Assembly: GCA_028718465.1 (NCBI GenBank)
Contig: JAQULX010000031.1
Coordinates: 1-13,871, forward strand
Direction: 5' to 3'
DNA from: Dehalococcoidales bacterium
GTDB taxonomy: Bacteria; Chloroflexota; Dehalococcoidia; Dehalococcoidales; UBA3254
DNA length: 13,871 nt
The position numbers and the translations under genes were made by a program. The stretch's first letter is position 1; each line of letters opens with the position of its first letter. Below are positions 5,178 through 12,826 of the stretch, one piece after another. A model generated the notes under the pieces. It was not told where the DNA came from. It saw nothing but the letters and a program-made list of their open reading frames with translations, and ran no database searches.

Positions 5178-6650
5178 ATGGACAAACCGGTTAGAGTACG
5201 TTACGCGCCAAGTCCCACCGGATTCCCTCACGTGGGTAACATCCGCACAGCCTTGTTTAACTGGCTTTTTGCCAGGCACAGCGGTGGCAAATTCATTGTG
5301 CGCATCGAAGATACGGATGTGGCCCGCACCGTGCCGGGAGCGATTGAGGCAATCCTGGACAGCCTGCGCTGGTTAGGGCTCGATTGGGACGAAGGGCCGG
5401 AAGCCGGCGGCGATCATGCTCCTTATTATCAATCACAACGTTTACCGGTCTACCAGGAAGTAGCTGAACGGTTGATCAAAGAGGGTTATGCCTATTACTG
5501 CTACTGCTCGTCCGAGCGCCTGGAGGCGATGCGGGCGGAACAGCAGAGGCAAAAGCTCCCGCCGGGTTATGACAGGCGCTGCCGCTGTATTACAGAAGAC
5601 GAGCGCTCTCAGTTTGCTGCCCAGGGTATCAAGCCGGTAGTACGTTTTAAGACTCCCCTGGAAGGGCGGACCAGCTTTCAGGACTTGCTGCGCGGCGAGG
5701 TGACTTTCGAAAACAGCACTATAGATGATTTTGTTCTTCTCAAATCCGATAACTACCCCACCTATCATCTGGCGAATGTTATAGATGACCATTTAATGGA
5801 AATTTCACATGTTTTGCGGGCCGAGGAATGGCTTTCCAGTACTCCCCGGCATATCATGCTTTATAATGCCCTGGGTTTCGATCCCCCGCTTTTTGCACAT
5901 ATGCCTATGATACTGGGACCTGACCGCAGCAAGCTCAGTAAGCGGCACGGGGCGACAGCCCTGACCGAGTACAGCGAACAGGGCTACTTGCCGGAGACCA
6001 TGTTAAATTTCCTGGCCCTGCTGGGCTGGTCGCTGGATGAGAAGACCGAGCTTGTTAATCGGCAGCAATTGATCGAGAATTTTTCTCTGGAGCGGGTTAG
6101 CCGGACGGCCGCCATCTTTAACAAAGAGAAGCTGGACTGGATGAATGGGGTTTATATTCGAGAGTTAAGCCTGGATGAATTTGTGAAACGCGTCATGCCT
6201 TTTCTTGACCGGGACCTGCCGCCGGACATTGAACGTCCTCTGGATGAGAAATATGTCCGGAGTATTATGCCCCTGATCAAAGAGCGGGCCAGAACGCTGG
6301 CGGAAGTTACCGATTTGATCAACTTCTTTTATCAGGACAAACTGGACTATTCTCCGGCCGGACTCCTGATCAAGGGGGCGGACCTGAAAGTGACCCTTGG
6401 CGCCTATGAGCAGGCCCAAAAAATTATTGAAAATGTCCCTTTCCATACCGGTGAACTGGAAGCCGAATTTCGCATCCTGGCAGACCGTCTCAATCTTAAG
6501 CCTGGACAGCTTTTTGCTTCGCTGCGGATTGCTGTGACCGGCAGGGCCGTTTCTCCTCCGCTATTTGAAACTATGGAAGTCCTCGGTAAAGAACGGGTCG
6601 AGTCTCGTCTTCAGGATGCCCTGGCAAAGTTGGGCACACTGCCGGGATAG
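5178..6650 (+). CDS. gltX: Glutamyl-tRNA synthetase
   Basis: Class I aminoacyl-tRNA synthetase of 490 residues that charges tRNA(Glu) in the cytosol. The N-terminus reads VRVRYAPSPTGFPHVGNIRT with the HIGH-equivalent HVGN at residues 18-21; the KMSKS-equivalent is SKLSKRHG near 251-258. Between them are C108-x-C110 and C135-x-C137, positioned like the zinc ligands of some bacterial enzymes. The C-terminal helical anticodon-binding part ends in a typical SLRIAVTGRAVSPPLFE segment. I choose ATG 5178, which has GGAAGGGG about 5 bases upstream, over an in-frame TTG at 5160. No GlnRS gene is visible in this window, and whether the enzyme is non-discriminating (also charging tRNA(Gln)) cannot be decided here. 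It lies about 145 bases after the small cysteine protein. Confidence 0.97.
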   Translation: MDKPVRVRYAPSPTGFPHVGNIRTALFNWLFARHSGGKFIVRIEDTDVARTVPGAIEAILDSLRWLGLDWDEGPEAGGDHAPYYQSQRLPVYQEVAERLIKEGYAYYCYCSSERLEAMRAEQQRQKLPPGYDRRCRCITEDERSQFAAQGIKPVVRFKTPLEGRTSFQDLLRGEVTFENSTIDDFVLLKSDNYPTYHLANVIDDHLMEISHVLRAEEWLSSTPRHIMLYNALGFDPPLFAHMPMILGPDRSKLSKRHGATALTEYSEQGYLPETMLNFLALLGWSLDEKTELVNRQQLIENFSLERVSRTAAIFNKEKLDWMNGVYIRELSLDEFVKRVMPFLDRDLPPDIERPLDEKYVRSIMPLIKERARTLAEVTDLINFFYQDKLDYSPAGLLIKGADLKVTLGAYEQAQKIIENVPFHTGELEAEFRILADRLNLKPGQLFASLRIAVTGRAVSPPLFETMEVLGKERVESRLQDALAKLGTLPG

Positions 6651-6887
6651 GCTCACAAGGTCCTGACTCGTCATCACTCCTCCTATCCTGCTGGAGCCTG
6701 TTGGAGTATTGTTATGCTGGAGGGAAGAATCTGCCTTTTCTGGCTGTTCTGGAGTCATCCGTTTTTCCTTTACTTCGAAATGACGGCTAAGAATCCCGGG
6801 GTGGTTGTAAGAACGCTGCGAACCTCCATCCTCTGAGATCCTTAGTCGCTACGCTACTCCAGGCTAACCAGGGGAAATATAAAAGGA
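6651..6887. other. Intergenic spacer with a possible degenerate intergenic repeat
   Basis: No convincing gene. The second half (about 6765-6865, with GATCCTTAGTCGCTACGCTAC) resembles the short dispersed intergenic repeats seen in many anaerobe genomes (phrases like GATCCTTCGTCGCT...). Only one copy is in the window, so this is a weak suggestion. Confidence 0.25.
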
Positions 6888-7481
6888 ATGGACCATTCCG
6901 GGATTATTCGGAGCAGTGAGAGTGATATGGACTCCGACAATCATTTAAACATAAACGAAGCAGTAAAAACTTTCCTGAGCTCTTTTAAGAGTCTTTCTCG
7001 CTTGCCCCTGATAACCGATGCCGAAATGGACAGGGTCTTCGGCAAAGAAGTATCCGCAGCCCTGGCCAAGCTGTATTCCTTCAATGAGGAGCAGGAGATC
7101 TGCCGCGGATGCCTCAGCCGCTGCTGTCTGCTGGTGCGCTGTGAGCTGTACGATCCCCGGTTGGTCCGGTGCCCTATCTATACCTGCCGTCCTGTTCTCT
7201 GCCGGATGCACTTCTGTGACCGGTACACCCGGGCCTTTGGTCTTCTGGTAAAGGATATCGGCGATATATTTTTAGAGAGCTTGTCAGCGGCTGAACGGCT
7301 GGATCCCCTGACGGCCGGACTTCTGGATAGTCCTCCCCTGGGAGGACCGGCCTCCCGGCTGACAGGCGCCATCTTGCCGGTAATAAACTCGATCGGCGAT
7401 GGCTGCCTGGATGAGGTGTCCGGGCGGAAGCTGATTCTGGATGAGGTTGAGAAATATTATCGGGAAAAAATTAACGAATGA
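6888..7481 (+). CDS. YkgJ-like cysteine-cluster protein (putative Zn/Fe-chelating)
   Basis: A 197-residue soluble protein with a dense cysteine region at 72-110: C72-x2-C75-x3-CC(79,80)-x4-C85-x9-CPIYTC(95-100)-RPVLCRMHFC(101-110). The CxxCxxxCC then CPxYxxRPxxCR pattern is that of the YkgJ/UPF0153 family, proposed to bind zinc or an iron-sulfur cluster; its biochemical role is not established. Flanking regions are helical and unremarkable. The ATG at 6888 has a purine-rich stretch crowded against it; an ATG at 6927 is a possible alternative that keeps the domain intact. The last codons overlap the start of the CoA-transferase gene by 4 bases (ATGA), indicating translational coupling and a shared transcript. 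Confidence 0.7.
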   Translation: MDHSGIIRSSESDMDSDNHLNINEAVKTFLSSFKSLSRLPLITDAEMDRVFGKEVSAALAKLYSFNEEQEICRGCLSRCCLLVRCELYDPRLVRCPIYTCRPVLCRMHFCDRYTRAFGLLVKDIGDIFLESLSAAERLDPLTAGLLDSPPLGGPASRLTGAILPVINSIGDGCLDEVSGRKLILDEVEKYYREKINE

Positions 7482-8620
7482 GCATATTAGGCGGATGCCG
7501 CGTGTTCGATCTGGCGGATGAAAAAGGACTGCTGTGTTCCAAGCTCCTGGCGGACATGGGGGCGGAGGTCATCCGTATCCAGAAGCCGGGAGAAGAGGTG
7601 TCTCAGGTCTATGCAAACTCCGGCAAGCGCTGTATCAGTCTCAATATCGAAAATCAGGCCGGCCGGAGGCTCTTGATGCAGTTTATTCCTCAGGTCGATG
7701 TGATCGTGGAAAGCTTTTCTCCGGGCTATCTTGATTCTCTGGGACTGGGTTTTCCAGCGCTCAGCCGGACTAATCCCCGTCTCATACTGGCTTCCATTAC
7801 CGGTTTTGGGCAAACTGGGCCGGATCGATTGAAAAAGTCGTCAGATTTGGTCGCCAGCGCTTGTGGGGGACAGTTGTATGTCTGCGGGGAGCCCGGCCGA
7901 CCGCCCCTTAAGCCATTCGGTTCTCAGGCTTATTTTACCGCCTGCCTTTTTGCGGCTAACGGCATCTTGCTGGCGCTCTGGCGGCGGCACACCTCGGGTA
8001 AAGGCCAGCAGATCGATATATCCATCCATGAGTGTGTAGCCGCCACTCTGGATAATGTACTGGTGCGATATTTCGCTGAGGGAGAAGTGGCGCAAAGACA
8101 GGGCAGCCTCTACTGGAATAAAGCTTTCCGCATTTTCCCCTGCCGGGACGGTCATATTTTGCTTTCGTTATTCCAAAATTGGGATACCCTGGTCGAATGG
8201 CTGGTCTCTGAAGGCATGGCCGCTGACCTGTCGGACAGGAAATGGACGGACCCCGATGAGCGGGAAAATAATATTGACCATATTATCGATGTCCTGGAAA
8301 AATGGACTTTGTCCCATACTGTCAACGAATTACTGGAGACTGGTCAGTTGATGCGTTTCCCGTGGGCTAATGTGGCCTCTATCTCCGAAGTGGTGTCCAG
8401 TCCCCAGCTCAATGAGCGGGGTTATTTCGTTGAAGCATTTGACCCGGACTCAGGGAAGAGGTATAAGTTTCCGGGAGCCCCGGTCAAAATGAGTGGGTCT
8501 CCCTGGGAGGTCCGCTCCGGTATTCCCCGGACCGGTGAGTATAACCTGGACTTCTATCTTTCTGTAATGGGGTTGACCGAAAAAGAATTTGGCCGACTGG
8601 CTGAAGAAGGCGTTATCTGA
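7478..8620 (+). CDS. Class III (CaiB/BaiF family) CoA-transferase, catalytic Asp apparently missing
   Basis: A 380-residue cytosolic protein. The start GGCRVFDLADEKGLLCSKLL, then ADMGAEVIRIQKPG, SITGFGQTGPD and GKGQQIDISIHE are hallmarks of the formyl-CoA transferase/CaiB/BaiF fold, which moves CoA between carboxylic acids as an interlocked dimer. In active relatives a catalytic Asp sits in a segment like xADLxAGxxAAxxIxxAL. The matching segment here is QAYFTACLFAANGILLAL, placing Tyr152 at the Asp position. Either this subfamily uses another residue or chemistry, or it is non-catalytic. The substrate is unknown. It is coupled by a 4-base ATGA overlap to the YkgJ-like gene, which is unusual company for a CoA-transferase. 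It is convergent with the protease gene, 63 bases away. Confidence 0.88.
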   Translation: MSILGGCRVFDLADEKGLLCSKLLADMGAEVIRIQKPGEEVSQVYANSGKRCISLNIENQAGRRLLMQFIPQVDVIVESFSPGYLDSLGLGFPALSRTNPRLILASITGFGQTGPDRLKKSSDLVASACGGQLYVCGEPGRPPLKPFGSQAYFTACLFAANGILLALWRRHTSGKGQQIDISIHECVAATLDNVLVRYFAEGEVAQRQGSLYWNKAFRIFPCRDGHILLSLFQNWDTLVEWLVSEGMAADLSDRKWTDPDERENNIDHIIDVLEKWTLSHTVNELLETGQLMRFPWANVASISEVVSSPQLNERGYFVEAFDPDSGKRYKFPGAPVKMSGSPWEVRSGIPRTGEYNLDFYLSVMGLTEKEFGRLAEEGVI

Positions 8621-8683
8621 CATGGCTGGACCGAAGGTATACCCGGTCTCCTCTTTCACTGGCAGCTTTTAGTTCAGGCTAAT

Positions 8684-10456
8684 CTAATCCTTCAGGTGTG
8701 ATGCCGGGAGACTGGTCTGACAGGAGTCTGTAACTGGAAGAGACGCCGGTCGATCTAATCTAACTTTTGCTCGCATCACATATGGAGTACTATTCATCTT
8801 AATCCCACAGTTGGGAAAACTCGCAGGCGCTGTCCAGCAGGATCGGCTTACCCGGCAATGAGAATTCGCGGCCAGGCCGCTTTGATAACGTACAGTGTTT
8901 TCGTCCTGCATAATAAAACCCAGCCAGTAATAATGATTTTCGACTACCGGCAGGCGGAGATCGCTCCTATGTACCCATCCATCTGCTGCCGTTGATTCTC
9001 CAGCATCCAGCATCAGTTTTCCCGGTTTACCGCATTTATCGGCATAGACCATCAAACGGACCTTGCCTGAAGGGGTAGAGTCATTGAATAAAATCCCCAA
9101 CCAGGTTAATATTCCTGTGCCGGCGGTATTCCGATAGCGTATCACATTCAGGATATTAGCTCTCTGGTTCCAGTCGCTGTCCCCGCTGCCTAGGCCGAAG
9201 GATTTATATTTTGGAGACGGAGGTAGTACCGGTGACGGAACTGGCTTCAGGTCAGGGATTGGGCCGGGTACAACCGGCAGTTTGCTGACCAGCTCTGAGA
9301 TGGTATTGAGGGCATTGATACGCCCGCTGCCGATGCCGGAAATGCCGGAGCCATCGCAGCCATTTTGTATGGCAGAGCGGACCTCATCATTTGTTTTTCC
9401 ATTCTCATCAACATCCACGGCTACGGCCAGGGCCAGTCCTGCCAGTCCGGATACAAAAGGCGCGGCTATCGAAGTCCCGTTCATAACCCCGTATTTATCG
9501 CCGGGCAAAGTAGAGATAGTCGAACCCGGAGCTGCTACATCCACCCAGTCCCGGTAATTGGAAAACGGGCAAAGGCAGTCATCCGGATCGGTAGCCGCTA
9601 CCGCGATGACTTTCTCATAAAAAGCCGGGTATGACGGTTCGGAACTCCCGTTATTGCCGGCTGCGACCACGACTACCACTCCCTTTTCCCAGGCGTAGTT
9701 TATGGCTTGTTCCAAAGCGGCTGAGCCGATATGGCCGCCCATGCTCATATTGATCACATTTGCTCCATTATCCGCCGCCCAGATAATGCCCTGTGCTATC
9801 CAGGAATATGGGCCGAAGCCGTCATCACCCAGTACCTTAACATTCATCAGACTGGCTTCACAGGCCACTCCGGCTATCCCCGCGGAATTATTGGTTACAG
9901 CCGCCGCAATCCCGGCAACATGTGTGCCGTGACCGTAAACATCCGCCAGTGAAGGGCTGTCGGTAAAATTATTTTCCGCCACTATCTTGGACGACAGGTC
10001 TGGATGAGATGAGTCAATTCCGCTGTCCAGAATGGCGATTTTAATACTGGAGTCGCTGTAAGTTGCCTCCCACGCTTGCAACGCCTGGATTTTGTTCAGC
10101 CCCCATTGCTGATTGAAATCGGTATCATCGGGGGTTTTCCCTACGGTGGCGATATGGTCTGGCTCGATCAGAGCGACTTCACTGAATTCGCTGATTGCTT
10201 TATCATCAAATGCTTCGACCACATGAGCATTGATCTGCGGAATGCTGGTTTCCACGGCAGCTCCAGCTTCCCGGCAAATCTGGAGCATTCGTTCTTCGCT
10301 GGTTCCGGGCTTGAACTGGACTATGTACCGGGTCGGTACTGTGGAGCCGCTGGCCTTAGGTTCAGAACCCGCATAGATTACTCCGTTCCATCCTGCCAGA
10401 CCTGCCAGAAAACTTACCATAACCAGAACAGGCACGAGAATTGAAAGATGTTTCAC
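8684..10456 (-). CDS. Secreted subtilisin-like (S8) serine protease with C-terminal accessory domain
   Basis: About 590 residues. A signal peptide (KHLSILVPVLVMVSFLAGLA) leads to an I9-type inhibitor prodomain (RYIVQFKPGTSEERML to about residue 105). The S8 catalytic domain has AILDSGID (Asp ~144), GHGTHVAG (His ~176), AAGNNG (oxyanion Asn ~268) and NGTSIAAPF (Ser ~329), so the triad is complete. A proline-rich linker (LPVVPGPIPDLKPVPSP) separates it from a ~150-residue C-terminal region predicted to be beta-rich (RYRNTAGTGILTWLGILF to TPYVMRAKV), found as I recall in other secreted anaerobe proteins, perhaps for binding or surface retention. No LPXTG or membrane anchor is visible. I prefer GTG 10456, with GGGGAGG five bases upstream, over TTG 10483, which would put the Shine-Dalgarno inside the gene. 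Confidence 0.93.
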   Translation of the reverse strand: MKHLSILVPVLVMVSFLAGLAGWNGVIYAGSEPKASGSTVPTRYIVQFKPGTSEERMLQICREAGAAVETSIPQINAHVVEAFDDKAISEFSEVALIEPDHIATVGKTPDDTDFNQQWGLNKIQALQAWEATYSDSSIKIAILDSGIDSSHPDLSSKIVAENNFTDSPSLADVYGHGTHVAGIAAAVTNNSAGIAGVACEASLMNVKVLGDDGFGPYSWIAQGIIWAADNGANVINMSMGGHIGSAALEQAINYAWEKGVVVVVAAGNNGSSEPSYPAFYEKVIAVAATDPDDCLCPFSNYRDWVDVAAPGSTISTLPGDKYGVMNGTSIAAPFVSGLAGLALAVAVDVDENGKTNDEVRSAIQNGCDGSGISGIGSGRINALNTISELVSKLPVVPGPIPDLKPVPSPVLPPSPKYKSFGLGSGDSDWNQRANILNVIRYRNTAGTGILTWLGILFNDSTPSGKVRLMVYADKCGKPGKLMLDAGESTAADGWVHRSDLRLPVVENHYYWLGFIMQDENTVRYQSGLAANSHCRVSRSCWTAPASFPNCGIKMNSTPYVMRAKVRLDRPASLPVTDSCQTSLPASHLKD

Positions 10457-10559
10457 ACTATCCTCCCCACTGTTTTCGGACAATTACCCGGAGGGTCGGT
10501 CCCTGGTAACAGCATTTATAGCACGAATACTGTATGGATTGTGCTTAAAATGCGTAGGT

Positions 10560-10589
10560 ATTTTAATAAAGTTATCCTAAGCCTGTCAA
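10560..10589 (-). promoter_or_regulatory. Promoter candidate for the S8 protease gene
   Basis: Minus strand TTGACA (10589-10584), an 18-base spacer and TAAAAT (10565-10560). The leader would be about 97 bases and includes the AGCAC/GTGCT inverted repeat. Confidence 0.5.
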
Positions 10590-10717
10590 GATAAGCATTA
10601 CCTGCTATTCTCCCGGATTCACCCAATACGACCCGATTCATGCTTCGAAAGGCCCTGAATCAGCCTTAACAAGCCTCTATCCTTGAATATCAGCGGTTTT
10701 CAGATAAGTTCAGACTT

Positions 10718-10744
10718 GCACTTCTCCCCGAAGGGGAGAAGTGC
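10718..10744. repeat. Perfect 12-bp hairpin upstream of the DUF169 promoter
   Basis: GCACTTCTCCCC-GAA-GGGGAGAAGTGC. No T-run follows on either strand, so it is unlikely to be an intrinsic terminator. It ends 2 bases before the TGG of the extended -10 element, covering the -35 position, which suggests an operator. A dispersed repeat is the alternative. Confidence 0.65.
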
Positions 10745-10746
10745 GC

Positions 10747-10755
10747 TGGTATAAT
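10747..10755 (+). promoter_or_regulatory. Extended -10 promoter of the DUF169 gene
   Basis: TGG followed by a perfect TATAAT. Predicted start near 10762, with a ~16-base leader containing AAGGGGGTG before ATG 10778. A TTGCAC at 10716 is 28 bases away, too far to act as an ordinary -35 unless the intervening hairpin is folded out. Confidence 0.65.
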
Positions 10756-10777
10756 ATAAGGTCAAGGGGGTGCAGAT

Positions 10778-11524
10778 ATGGATTTGAAATTTAAAGAGAA
10801 CTTTATCAGGCTCTGGGGAAAATATTTCAATAATGCCGGATTACCGGTCGCGTTCTATTACACTGATGAGGAAGGGCATGCGGAACAGGTCAAGCCCGGC
10901 TCCGTTCCACGATGCATCATGGGCTCAATCGTTAACGTGCGGCGGGGAGTCTCCTACAGCTTTGCCGCCGAAGCAGTGGGATGTTTTGGCGGCAGGAGAT
11001 ACCTGGGTTTTTCCGACCGGTTGGCTCCTGATTTCACCTATTTTCTCTCCTGTGGGATACCTGGTAAAGTGGAGGGCGAGCGATATAAAAAAACACCGGA
11101 ACTGGTTGCTGAAATCTTGCAGCGCTGGCCTAAATTTACAGCTCCGGCCCGCTTTATCGTTTTCAAACGGTGGGATAAAATGGAGGTATCAGACAACCCG
11201 GATGTAGTCATATTTTTCGCCACACCGGATGTACTGGCAGGTTTGTATACCCTGGCCAATTTTGATGAGGCTGACCCTGATGGCGTGATTGCACCCTTTG
11301 GGTCAGGTTGTTCTGCAATCGTGCAAAATCCCTATCTGGAAAAAGATTCAGCGCATCCCCGGGGAATTCTGGGATTGTTTGATTCTTCTGCCCGTCCCTT
11401 TGTATCTCCGGACGAGCTGACCTTTGCGGTACCCGTTAATAAGTTCGAGCGTATGGTGCAGAATATGGAAGAAAGCTTCCTGATTACCGATACCTGGAAG
11501 GCGATCCAGAAAAGAATTGCATGA
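10778..11524 (+). CDS. DUF169 family protein
   Basis: A 248-residue soluble protein resembling the DUF169 family, which is widespread in anaerobes and archaea and has no established function. Features typical of the family are LPVAFYYTDEE near the start, a conserved Cys segment (VPRCIMGSI), AVGCFGGRRYLGF, FLSCGIPG and a later GSGCSAIVQNPY; the repeated conserved Cys residues hint at metal or cofactor binding. No signal peptide or membrane segment is present. The ATG at 10778 has GGGGGTG at suitable spacing and a short leader from an extended -10 promoter. It appears monocistronic: the protease gene is divergent and rlmN is convergent, 135 bases downstream. The family call rests on remembered motif patterns. 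Confidence 0.75.
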   Translation: MDLKFKENFIRLWGKYFNNAGLPVAFYYTDEEGHAEQVKPGSVPRCIMGSIVNVRRGVSYSFAAEAVGCFGGRRYLGFSDRLAPDFTYFLSCGIPGKVEGERYKKTPELVAEILQRWPKFTAPARFIVFKRWDKMEVSDNPDVVIFFATPDVLAGLYTLANFDEADPDGVIAPFGSGCSAIVQNPYLEKDSAHPRGILGLFDSSARPFVSPDELTFAVPVNKFERMVQNMEESFLITDTWKAIQKRIA

Positions 11525-11659
11525 TGAGTCTTATTCAGGAGGTTAGATTAAGAATAAAAGGATAATAACTCAGAGGACCGGATTCAGGAACAAATACCGA
11601 AAGGGCCAGGGGAAAATGCTGTGAAGGAGTCCCTCTCTCCATTCTTAATTCCTTATCCT

Positions 11660-12781
11660 TTAGTCAATACCCTCTTTCCCCTTACTGCCACGCCGGACCC
11701 ACCGGCTGCGAAGCTGGCCACAGCCAGCTTCGATGTCGGTACCCCTGGAGACGCGGATAGTATTGAAGATGCCGAGGGCGAATAATTGTTTTTGAAAAAC
11801 CAGGGCTTGTTCCAGAGATGAGGACTGGAACTCCTGGCAGGAGGTAGGATTTCCTACGATAATGTTGACCGCACAGTTCATCCCCTTGAGCAGGTCAGCC
11901 AGTTCTCTGGAATCCTGTGGAGAATCATTTATCCCTTTAAAAAGGGCGTATTCAAAGATTGGCCTCCGGCCCGTTTTCTCCAGGTATTCCCGGCAGGCCG
12001 GTATCAACTGGGCCAGCGGATATTTTTTATTAATGGGCATCAGCCTGTCTCTGAGATTATCATTAGCGGCATGAAGAGAAATCGCCAGCTCCAGGTGCAG
12101 GCTTTCGCCGGTCAGGCGTCGAATCTGCGGTACCAGGCCGGCGGTCGAAAGAGTGATCTGGCGCGCTCCCAGCTCCAGCCCGTGTTTTGAATTGAGCGTT
12201 ATGACCGCCTGCCGGACATTATCATAGTTGGCCAGAGGCTCACCCATTCCCATAAAGACGACATTGGTGATTGCTTTCCTGGAGAGCTCATGGTCTTCAG
12301 TCGGAACATTATTTTTGATAAAACGTATGAAATAAAGGACCTGCTCGAGGATTTCACCGGGGTGGAGATTCCGCTCGAAGCCCTGCTGGCCGGTAGCGCA
12401 GAAATAGCACCCCACCGGACAGCCCACCTGGGTGGAAATGCACACGGTCCGCCGTTCTCGTCTGGACCTGGCAGGCTCGTAGAACATCAGCGCAGACTCG
12501 ACCGTTTTTTCATCATCCAATTGAAAGAGCATCTTGCGAGTCGTACCGTCCGCCGAGACTCTTTCCTCAAGAGGGGTCAGGGTGAACAATACTGTATTGT
12601 CCTCTAATTTACGGCGGAACTCCTGGGGCAGATCGCTCATCTCTTCATATGAAGCCGCTGATTTCTTGAAGATCCACTTCAAGAGCTGGTCCGCCCGATA
12701 AGGCCGTTCTTCCATCTCAACGATCAGATCTTTAACCTGGTCATAGGAGATATCCAGGATTCTCTGTTTTTCTATTCCCAT
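11660..12781 (-). CDS. rlmN: Dual-specificity 23S rRNA/tRNA adenine C2 methyltransferase (radical SAM)
   Basis: RlmN methylates C2 of A2503 in 23S rRNA, and A37 of some tRNAs. About 373 residues, usual for the family. The radical SAM cluster motif is C121-x3-C125-x2-C128 (GCPVGCYFCATG). The conserved Cys in RTVCIST before it and the C-terminal methyl-carrier Cys in GTDIEAGCGQL (about 354) are both present, so it should be active. GMGEPLANYDN is a further family signature. The antibiotic-resistance paralogue Cfr is less likely given the N-terminal YRADQLLKWIF segment and chromosomal setting. I choose ATG 12781; an in-frame GTG at 12790 adds three residues. Neither has a good ribosome binding site. 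It follows the CDF transporter gene on the same strand by about 45 bases, with a possible extended -10 (TGTTAAAAT) near 12817-12825 that could give independent transcription. Confidence 0.95.
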   Translation of the reverse strand: MGIEKQRILDISYDQVKDLIVEMEERPYRADQLLKWIFKKSAASYEEMSDLPQEFRRKLEDNTVLFTLTPLEERVSADGTTRKMLFQLDDEKTVESALMFYEPARSRRERRTVCISTQVGCPVGCYFCATGQQGFERNLHPGEILEQVLYFIRFIKNNVPTEDHELSRKAITNVVFMGMGEPLANYDNVRQAVITLNSKHGLELGARQITLSTAGLVPQIRRLTGESLHLELAISLHAANDNLRDRLMPINKKYPLAQLIPACREYLEKTGRRPIFEYALFKGINDSPQDSRELADLLKGMNCAVNIIVGNPTSCQEFQSSSLEQALVFQKQLFALGIFNTIRVSRGTDIEAGCGQLRSRWVRRGSKGKEGID

Positions 12782-12826
12782 AAAACACACTTAAAGCCGG
12801 GGGATTTATCTAATCTATTTTAACAC

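Larger units (their letters stand above)
10457..10777. other. Divergent intergenic region between the protease and DUF169 genes
   Basis: 321 bases without a convincing gene. It holds promoter candidates for both flanking genes, a perfect 12-bp hairpin (10718-10744), a weaker inverted repeat GATTCA-N15-TGAATC at 10635-10661, and an AGCAC-N16-GTGCT inverted repeat at 10520-10545 in the protease leader, which could be an operator. Confidence 0.6.

Noticed and set aside
8629..8648. GACCG-N10-CGGTC stem between the convergent CoA-transferase and protease genes as a terminator.
   Set aside because: Only 5 base pairs with a long loop and no clean T-run; too weak to annotate.
11525..11659. Inverted segments TTAAGAAT/ATTCTTAA and GGATAA/TTATCC in the gap between the DUF169 gene and rlmN as a bidirectional terminator.
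   Set aside because: The two pairs are in the wrong mutual order to form one stem, and the loop would be about 90 bases.
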